This document shows positions 56,635 to 64,000 of a stretch of DNA of 64,000 nucleotides, piece by piece. The notes beneath the pieces were generated by a model. The model worked only from the letters and a program-made list of their open reading frames with translations. It was not told the DNA's origin and searched no databases. Made by a program: the position numbers and the translations under genes. The DNA lies in the NCBI GenBank assembly GCA_914767715.1, contig OU612067.1, positions 26,448,162 to 26,512,161 on the forward strand, given 5' to 3'. Position 1 is the first letter of the stretch. Each line of letters opens with the position of its first letter. Origin of the DNA: Membranipora membranacea (taxonomy: Eukaryota; Bryozoa; Gymnolaemata; Cheilostomatida; Membraniporidae).

Positions 56635-59600
56635 TATCTATACTATCTGATCATATTTTGTACCAGATCCAGAGGTCTTCCAGCTGCAGAATATGAATTT
56701 TCCACCATCCTGAAAAATAGAGTTTTCTATTCATAAGAGGCTGACTACTGCCTCAATAAGTTCACACTGTAGAGGCTGACACACTCATTTATACAAATAA
56801 ATATGAAATGTTATAATGAGAATCAGATTCACTTGGAGTGGCTGGACTGCTGATCCTAGTGCACTACTCGCCTGATAAGATCCCTAACCACCATCTCACT
56901 GCCTGCTGTATTCACTGCACAATGGTATATTCCGATGGTGTTGGTTGTAGAGCAGTAAAGTAAATTATTTTGGCGTCATTTCTTTGAGGGACTAATAAAA
57001 ATCTTAAATTGATGATTTTAATAATTATTGGGGTGGACTTGAACAGGTCTGATACACCTGATGAAAAAACTGACACAGCAGATGTCAAATTTGTATCAAC
57101 CCACCTTCACATGATTTTTCAAAACTACATAAATGTCAAAGGGAGAAAGATTTAATTAATTAAATTACAAACTAAGAAATTGAACACATGACTACCCAGC
57201 CAACCCAGTTGAAACTCCAGCCCTACTCGCTGCCTCATCGATAGTTGGGGGAACACAGTTAACAAGACTATACAGTTCTTCTTACTTTTGTGAGTATTCC
57301 ACAGTAAACTATACCAATACCTATACCTTTACTAGTCAAGGTAGTTCTCCAAATATCTTGATTTTTGGAATTCCATTCCGACTCGCATAATTGTTATATT
57401 CTCCAGTGTAAGTAACTCTTACCATTAGCCACATGCCAACCACAAGTACCAGTCTAACAAGATATATGAAACAAATTTCATAGCATTTTGTTTTTTTGTC
57501 ACATACAGCTTTCAAGTTTTCTGAAAGGTAAAGTCAGATGCAAGCTAATATACATAATTACATATTTCTCTTTTTTGATTTAATATATATATACATATAT
57601 GAAAAGAGGAAAGTAAATCTTTAATTTTCTGTTTAGTAAGAAACAGAAGATTGGGCTGCCCCTAAAGAGGGACACAAGGTGCCCTAAATCCTCATACTGA
57701 GAATGTGATACATCCTAGAAAACTAGAATGCATCCTAGAGGTGAGGCCATAGAAGACCTCCTAATCGTGGGTGTGCAGCAAGCTGCCAAAACTTAATTGG
57801 CAATAATCGGCCATTGGCAGTGACACTTTGATCTTAGCCAATAGGCCGAGAAGAATTCTGTAATTTTAACTCACATTATGCTTAGAATAGTGCCCACACT
57901 TATTGTTTCATCAGAAGCACAACAGTGTTTACTCCTCAGTAGGAGTGTCTGTAAGCAGAGCATTGTGGGATATGAAGGTAATAGTCTCTGTTATCTATCA
58001 GTGGGGAACAACAATGAGGAATTTCCTTTTTGAATTAATATATTTACTGGAAAAAGGATTGCTTTAACCGCTTCCATAATGCAGCTTCAACCTGGAGTTC
58101 TTTGAATATATCCACTCTCACTGGGAATTCCAGATAATTGTATTGTGGGAAACTCAATATCAATCGAGAGCACAACTCAATGTATTTTTCTCATAACAGT
58201 ATGAAATATTGAACACCTTTCTGAAGTTAGTGTAAGAATTGACTCACAGGAGAGCTGACAGGAATTATTCCTATAGGTTGAAAATTCACTGTCAGACAAT
58301 TACTAGGTATTCTTGGCTAAGCTGCTTCGCACAATGATGTTCAATTAATTCTTTTTGATTTTTTTCAAAACTGGTAGTTGTCCAGGGATCTTTCACTCAA
58401 GTCATATCACCAGGCTGTACATTATAGCTCAAGCCTCGAAGAGCATAACAAATATTGTTAAATGATAGTGATAGCTGTGGACATATGGAACCATCTTGAA
58501 AGTTATAACACAGAACTTCAATATCCGCTGGTTCTTTGCCGATAGATTTTGTACGTAGCTTGTTATGAGATGTAATAAAGCTGTTCAAAATTGGCTGGCT
58601 TACCTAATTTGAGAAATAAATTTAAACCAGTTTGTGGTGTGACGAATAATTTACCTGTATGTGATAGTGATGTCTCATCCTGTGACATGCCCCACTCTGC
58701 ACTTTTCGCGTTTCCCATACTAGCATACTGTGCCAAAACGGTTGGTAACCTCACAAACCTGTAAACAAAACTCTTTTCAACAAACACAAGAAGACTGTGT
58801 GTTGTTCATTTTAGAGTAACATCAGATCCATGTTATAATGGATCTTAGGCATGAAAAAGATCTTTTTTATCTGCCAGATGATGTTTCATGTTGAAAGAAC
58901 TAGACGTATAACAGATTGCGTTCTAAAAACAGTTTGCAGCTTGATAAAATAACACATTTTCTCAGTGAGCTATTGTATGCTGATTTGCAAAATTGGAAGA
59001 CCAAAGAGCAAAGGGTTCAAGCAAAGCAGTACCGAAATTGGGCCCCAAGAGTCTAGATCAATTTTTTTGAAAAACCTAATAATTACCTGCAGCTGGTGAA
59101 GCGTCAGTATGAAAACGGTAAGATCGTGATTAAAAACCATTGGCAGCAGAACGATATTATAGCATTTTCGCTGTGAGTGATTTAAAGCTTGCTTGACAAA
59201 TTGAAAGACTGTATAGTTTTGGCATAGGTATCACAATCTGGCCCCAACAGCTATGATCGATTGCACACAAAAAGCCAACAATATCCTGCAAGCTTCAACA
59301 TCAAATAACAATAAAACACAAACATTTGATATTTACTTACAGCCACACTCAGACAACCACTTCCTAACCTCCCTGTCTCCGAGAAGTCCTGACAAGGATT
59401 GAAAGCGTATGATATGTAGTAGTTTGTGGGGTCGCTTATATTCTGGTATCTATAATTCATGAGACATGATAAATCAGATACCTTCACAACTCACATGATA
59501 TACTTTTCCTTATTTTTTAAAATATTTGTTCTGTCACTGCATGAAAAACACCATCAAGATGATTGTAGATTGACAATAAATTTATAAATATATATATATA

Positions 59601-59836
59601 TATACAAGCTACAGGATATTTGGAGAGAAGGCACAAAATTGTGATAGATAAGTGATACTTAGAATTCATACCTCGGAGAGCTATCAGTGTTGCTGAGTGA
59701 TGATAGTTCTATCTCTCCTTGATCAGTTGTAACTTTACAAACCCCGTCATGTGAGATGATTTCTATTGCAGAAACTAGAAGCGTGTCCAAAGTAAGGAAT
59801 ACAATTAACAGTTTTAGAAACCAAACTATGATACAG
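56635..59836 (-). pseudogene. Decayed tandem copy of the MRH-domain gene
   Basis: Homologous exons remain near 59830-59678, 59454-59341, 58758-58653, 57946-57880 and 56715-56634; those between are eroded or unrecognised. Lesions against the intact copy: the start ATG is ATA, with an in-frame stop upstream and no replacement ATG; the second lumenal Cys (LCN) is Ser; a 2-bp deletion in exon 3 gives a stop a few codons on; a 1-bp deletion follows in the same exon; exon 5 lost part of the proline/glycine-rich stretch. The splice sites that remain are in good order, so decay is probably not ancient. A 63-codon frame at 58397-58588 has no equivalent in the intact gene. Confidence 0.8.
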
Positions 59837-60346
59837 TCTAAGTTGAGCTTTTATGTTGTGAAGCGACAAGCCAGATTAGAGTCTGGACTTCTGAAGTTAT
59901 ATGTTTACGAGCTTGTACTGCATTGATTGGAGTGATAAAATTATCCTACATCCTAGTAATGGGCATATCTTAGAATTTATCTTCTCAAAGTCCATTGTGT
60001 CTCTTATCACTTATGTCAAGTTTTAATACTACTTCCTGCTTCTGGTCCTATGTGAAAAGATGATTCTGTATCACATTGACATTATTTAAGCAGTGTCAGA
60101 ATAACTGAACTTACAGTATAAGTATAAAGCAGGAGTGTCCATGTTAAAATAGTGGCTAGAGAATAGAGTGGCTAGTGGCTAGAGTGGATAGAGACTATTG
60201 TCAGCCATCAAGCATGTTATTCACACTGCCTGTCAGATATATCATCGCTGATCAAAAAAGCCAGGATCAGTGTACTATTTTGTTTCCTTTCTGCGAATTC
60301 TTTCTGAGAGGCAACCCTGTATTCTTTGTAAACTGATAGCTAAAGT

Positions 60347-60437
60347 CTATGATATCAGAATACTTGTGCTTAATGGATATCAAAGTTCTTAAAAGCGTAC
60401 CAGCCACCAGGATCAGTGTGCTTGCCGAAACCCGGGA
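60347..60437 (-). repeat. tRNA-Phe palindrome, left arm cut within the T-arm
   Basis: Has the outer arm, tail TACCAGCCACCAGGATCAGT and the tRNA 3' end (TGCCGAAACCCGGG on the plus strand), then breaks off into GCCGCCGCCCAG. The missing remainder of the same tRNA begins at about 63633. Confidence 0.8.
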
Positions 60438-61052
60438 GCCGCCGCCCAGAGATCCACTATACTTTCACCTAAAATTGAGAATAATTGAGAAAATTGAGAA
60501 TCCTGCCAGAGTGGACAACTCTACTATCTTAAAATTGAGAAAATATATCCCTTCAATACATTGTCTCGCATTTTCTCAATTTTTATTTGTTCCCAATTCT
60601 CAGAATTTCCAATAAAACATTAGTTGTAAATTATTAAAAAAAAATTTCAAGTTGAATTGTTATTGAGAACTACATAAATCCCTCACTATCCTCCAAATTA
60701 CATTCCTGCTCAACTATTATGAAGCAAACCGAGTGGTTTTGACAAGAGAGTAGAGACTGAAAGTGAGCAAGCACTGGACAAATTCCTTATACTCTTTTTA
60801 TGATGAGACATAATAAGCTTAGCTGTATGTTTTACTTATATGAGTGTGTTAAAGACTGGACAGGCACAGCCTGTATAAAAAACATCGGGCCTGATGAGAA
60901 GAAGACTGGTTAGTTTTGAACCAAAGAAAGATGATGATAATAAGTGAGTATTTTTTTACTACTGGTCATAAGTTTTTACTACTGGTCATAAGTCAAGTCG
61001 CGTACACTTACTCTTAGCAAGGAGTTAAAGGGATGGATAGCTGCTTAGGTGG

Positions 61053-61106
61053 TAGCCTGTCTTGACAAGCTTTGTCAATCTTTGACAAGCTTGTCAAGAC
61101 AGGTTA
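61053..61106. mobile_element. 54-bp foldback micro-element, 9-bp target duplication with one mismatch
   Basis: TAGCCTGTCTTGACAAGC pairs with GCTTGTCAAGACAGGTTA. The flanks CTTAGGTGG (61044-61052) and CTTAGGTGT (61107-61115) match at 8 of 9. Same architecture as the elements at 3335 and 46872. Confidence 0.7.
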
Positions 61107-61468
61107 CTTAGGTGTGTAGTACTAGTAGCTTAGTTTTTATCTCCAATAATTGATTGATTGATTCCTTGCTGGTGGACTGAGTTACCTCAGTTTAGCCCTG
61201 TCTTTGGAACTATGGGACAGTAAAGGATTAGGGCGAAGTGATGGCAACATGTTGACTAGCGTAGTGAGTGCTCGTTCTCGTTGAAAGAGCTCCTGATCCA
61301 GCGATCAGTTGAGTATTTACGTAATCTTTCTCTTGCTCAGATTTACATTGTATGATCTTGTAGATACACAATCTATATTTCTGGATGTACTCTTTGGGAC
61401 AAGGCTGCCAGCAGTTAAGTTGAAGACCCGAATGCTATTCAGAGGAAGACATGGTTCAATGCGGAAAT

Positions 61469-62872
61469 GACTGATCTAGAGAAGATAGCACTCTCCGCTA
61501 AGCGTAAGTAGCCTAAGCCTAATCAGATGTATATTATGCATTACCAGTGTTTTTGTCAGTTGAATTGGTAACAGGAGGCCCTATGATTTGTGACGTGTCT
61601 AGCGAGCCTACATGGCCACAGACTGGCTTGAGATTATAACACCCTAACCTTAGTTGTTACAAGCCTCATCTAATACAGGTAATTGGTATGTCATCTTGCC
61701 GATCATGAGACAATGACATAATCAATATTATATGCAAATTATGGCTTATTGGCAACAAGGTGGATGCACGCAATTATTATTCTCTTCTATGCTCCGTCTT
61801 TCTGATTAGGTCTTTTCCGCTGACACTCATGACATAGTAATATTTGACCATTTCAACCTCATGTGTAAACTCGGCTTAATATTTTGGGCAGAGAGGTCAT
61901 GGATTTATTTAGCGTTGTACAAACGAAAGGACAATATACTGAATAATTAACTGGTGTGTGCCTTCTGTTTATATCTAGTTTCCTTGTTGATGCAAAGAAC
62001 GATAGGATCACTTAGGCGGTCAAGAATTTGACGTCTACTCTGTTAATGACCTGTTAACATCCATCAACTCTTTGCAAGTGGTATGTTGTTTTCTTAAAGC
62101 AACAGTAGGCCCAAAGTTTATTAGTGTTTGATTTGAGGAACTACATCATACCTTAGAAGAGTAGGAGAAGTGCGCCTTTCCGCACATAGGCTACTTGAAT
62201 AAGCTCAATGTAATTATCCCAAACATTTACACTTTACATTAAATATACTCTTACTTCAATTAGCTAGAATTGAGTACTAGCTAACATTAACTCATCTAGC
62301 TAAATTTAATTTACGAAAATATTTACTCCTCTACGGTACGAGTCAATGCTAGATGTTTAGACACTTTGAATAGTTTTCATTCTAACGTGGCACTGAGGCG
62401 ACCATCATAGCAGCTGATTCAATTCATTTGTGCAATCACAACGTAAAATCGCAAAGCTCATGCAAAACTACCAAACCTGACAAGATCACATCTGATCAGA
62501 TAAAAGATAATTTTGCCGATGCGATACATTGGAAAAAGCATCTTTTGTTCGATCAGATACTTTCACATTGCCCTTATTGCATAATATAAACATTCTCCTC
62601 TTGCAGGTGTAGTGAGAGTCTTGCTGTACAGATCCAGACTGCCACGCTGTCATATCTTATACGTTGACTGCATGCTGCCAACTCATCAACTGCTGCAAAG
62701 AACACTTCAACAAATCTTGTCCGCATTCGTACGGCCATACGATTTGAGCAGCAGTCTCAACCATCTTAATATAAGCCTCAAGTTCTGCATTCAGCGTGCA
62801 ATGAGGTATTGTAATGTCGACATGACGTCAACATACATATTATGTAAATACCTACTAAGGATTTTCCTATGA
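61469..62872 (+). CDS. Weak two-exon gene candidate
   Basis: An ATG at about 61469 opens MTDLEKIALSAK, which reaches a strong donor (C|GTAAGT, exon end about 61503). A TTGCAG acceptor at 62608 joins in phase to a frame ending TAG/TGA at 62872, with segments RSRLPRCHILYVDCMLP, LLQRTLQQILSAFV and YILCKYLLRIFL. The total is about 99 residues, possibly with more coding upstream. No family recognised, and it lies in the inserted segment. A chance splice pairing is quite possible. Confidence 0.25.
62261..62340. repeat. Dispersed TAGCTAACAT repeat, third copy
   Basis: Contains TACTAGCTAACATTAACTCATC and, further on, TACTCCTCTACGGTACGA, resembling the repeat at 22027-22114. Lies inside the 3.2-kb insertion. 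Confidence 0.45.
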
Positions 62873-63535
62873 CTGTCTTCTGACCTGTACACAGCGCTGT
62901 GCTTGATATATTCTCGTGTTATTTTTACTTGACTCTCATGTTTTAGTAGCAACTTTTCAGGCTGAATAAAAGGAATAGTTTTTTTGTTGAGGACATTGAG
63001 GTCAACATCGAGGTTCTATAGTTTTAATTTTGAGAAATAGTCTGCTTAAATTTGTATCTTATTAAATACAATATAACCTATCTTACAAGCTTTGTACCCA
63101 TGATGTTAATAAATATTTCGCAAAATAAAACCCTTTCCTTGAATTGCCAAATAATACCGTTTCTGTTATATCGCTGATCAAGTCGCAGCATAGATAACTA
63201 AATGGACATTACTAGCTAACACGAAGGATTACTCTATATGAAATGATGACCAAACAGTGTTGCGGGCCGTAGCTAACCTTTATTGGCGACTATCAAGTCA
63301 TTAACAACCTGGTGGTCAAATAGTTCACTGCTAAGAATTTCTTTGCCAGCCATCAAAAGTCAATTGTTTAGATGACTCATAAGGCAATTAATCCTCATCT
63401 GCAAATTGAAAAAGTGTTTCTATTGCTCATTGTATACCTCCCCCTATGCATGTGTTAAGATAATACTGTATATCTAGAAAAAAACTATGAAATATCCCAG
63501 GAGTTGTCATGACACGTAAAATGAGAAGACAACTT

Positions 63536-63601
63536 ATTCTCTTTCTTTCCTTTGCCCCTCCCCTTTTCTCTCTTTTCTCCTCCCCCTTTTTCCCGCTCTC
63601 A
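63536..63601. repeat. Polypyrimidine tract
   Basis: About 65 bp of nearly pure C/T on the plus strand (CCCCTCCCC, CTCTCTTTTC). It lies just inside the right junction of the 3.2-kb insertion. Confidence 0.7.
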
Positions 63602-63632
63602 CCGAGAAGTATATCCCCGAGCCCGCCGCCCA

Positions 63633-63682
63633 GGGACCTTTAGATCTTCAGTCTAACGCTCTCCCAACTGAGCTATTTCGGC
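63633..63682 (-). repeat. tRNA-Phe palindrome, remaining 5' part of the split tRNA
   Basis: Carries the 5' acceptor strand, D-arm, anticodon arm (GAA) and variable loop on the minus strand, but lacks the T-arm and 3' acceptor, which are at 60423-60437. Confidence 0.8.
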
Positions 63683-63844
63683 TGGTGAAGAATCAACTCC
63701 CGGACAAAACACAAATTATATTCAACAGGTTGTTACTATCTTCAACTGCTGTCATTCAATATTTGAGACAGCAGCCCAAATTAAGAAAGTAACAACTGTT
63801 GAATATATTTTTCCTTTTGTTGGGGAGTTGGCCTTCCTTCACCA

Positions 63845-63917
63845 GCCGAGATAGCTCAGTTGGGAGAGCGATAGACTGAAGATCTAAAGGTCCCTGGTTC
63901 GTTCCCGGGTTTTGGCA
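63845..63917 (+). repeat. tRNA-Phe-like sequence, right arm of the split palindrome
   Basis: 73 nt with GAA anticodon and a GCCGAGA/TTTTGGC acceptor containing wobble pairs. The box B A is changed to T (GGTTCGTTCCC), so Pol III activity is doubtful. The tail GCACACTGATCCTGGTGGCT follows and runs to the window edge. Confidence 0.75.
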
Positions 63918-64000
63918 AGCACACTGATCCTGGTGGCTGGTACACTTTTAGATAATTGATATCCATCAAGCACAAGTAATCTGATATCAGAGACTGTAGC

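Larger units (their letters stand above)
60438..63632. mobile_element. 3.2-kb insertion splitting a tRNA-Phe palindrome
   Basis: The two halves of one tRNA-like sequence lie on either side. Each junction carries a near-identical GC-rich string (AGCCGCCGCCCAG on the left, AGCCCGCCGCCCAG on the right), which could be a target-site duplication. The left interior has several AAAATTGAGAA units with inverted TTCTCAATTTT partners (60467-60610). The right interior ends in a polypyrimidine tract (63536-63601). No transposase or reverse transcriptase is seen. The type is unknown, and an assembly artefact must be considered. Confidence 0.5.
59837..64000. other. Repeat-rich right end of the window
   Basis: Holds the duplicated upstream region of the MRH pseudogene, the left arm of a tRNA-Phe palindrome broken at about 60437, a 3.2-kb inserted segment, and the remainder of the palindrome from about 63633 to the edge. 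Apart from a weak two-exon candidate at 61469-62872, no gene is evident. Confidence 0.6.

Noticed and set aside
58397-58588. 63-codon minus-strand frame within the MRH pseudogene
   Set aside because: It has no match in the intact paralog and no suitable splice sites joining it to the remaining pseudogene exons.
44014-63917. Reading the tRNA-Phe sequences as a functional tRNA gene cluster
   Set aside because: Copies share long non-tRNA flanks, occur as inverted arms, sit in introns, and several are truncated or carry damaged stems. A repeat family explains them better, though some may be transcribed.

Overview
The window is AT-rich eukaryotic DNA with dense GT-AG introns, mostly a few hundred bases long. 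It encodes animal-type proteins: an augmin HAUS6 subunit, class I tyrosine phosphatases, a lysosomal/Golgi-type MRH receptor and a carnitine acyltransferase. It is rich in short inverted-repeat and tRNA-derived repeats. An invertebrate is the safest reading. An early-branching animal such as a sponge is my guess; the sequence alone does not prove it.

Layout. (1) 32-4801, minus: 3'-truncated carnitine acetyltransferase-like gene, running off the left edge. (2) 4.8-7.45 kb: no gene recognised. (3) 7.45-14.63 kb: two adjacent 3.6-kb DNA-transposon copies with elaborate inverted ends, the second apparently inserted into the target-site duplication of the first. (4) 15.47-26.60 kb, plus: complete 23-exon HAUS6-like gene. 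(5) 27.49-28.70 kb, minus: unknown 403-residue protein, tail to tail with HAUS6. (6) 28.7-33.5 kb: intergenic. (7) 33.57-42.64 kb and 46.74-51.00 kb, plus: two tandem paralogous 8-exon cytosolic tyrosine phosphatases with identical intron phases. Intron 4 of the first has grown to 5.25 kb and holds a complete two-exon multi-pass membrane protein gene (TspO/MBR-like signature) on the same strand. (8) 52.3-60.4 kb, minus: tandem duplication of an MRH-domain type I membrane protein. The left copy is intact (7 exons, 261 residues); the right copy is a pseudogene with start loss, a frameshift and a lost cysteine. (9) 44-64 kb: repeated copies of a tRNA-Phe-derived element which, when complete, is a palindrome of about 540 bp with a tRNA-Phe-like sequence in each arm. 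One copy is split by a 3.2-kb insertion.

The genes do not form an obvious pathway. They are ordinary single-gene loci plus two local tandem duplications. Most of the unusual content is in the mobile DNA: the nested iterated-end transposons with a passenger exon, the tRNA-Phe palindromes, and three tiny foldback elements (51-101 bp) that share TA-starting ends and 9-bp target duplications. All exon coordinates were worked out by hand from splice signals and reading-frame phase. No database search was possible, so family names rest on motif recognition.
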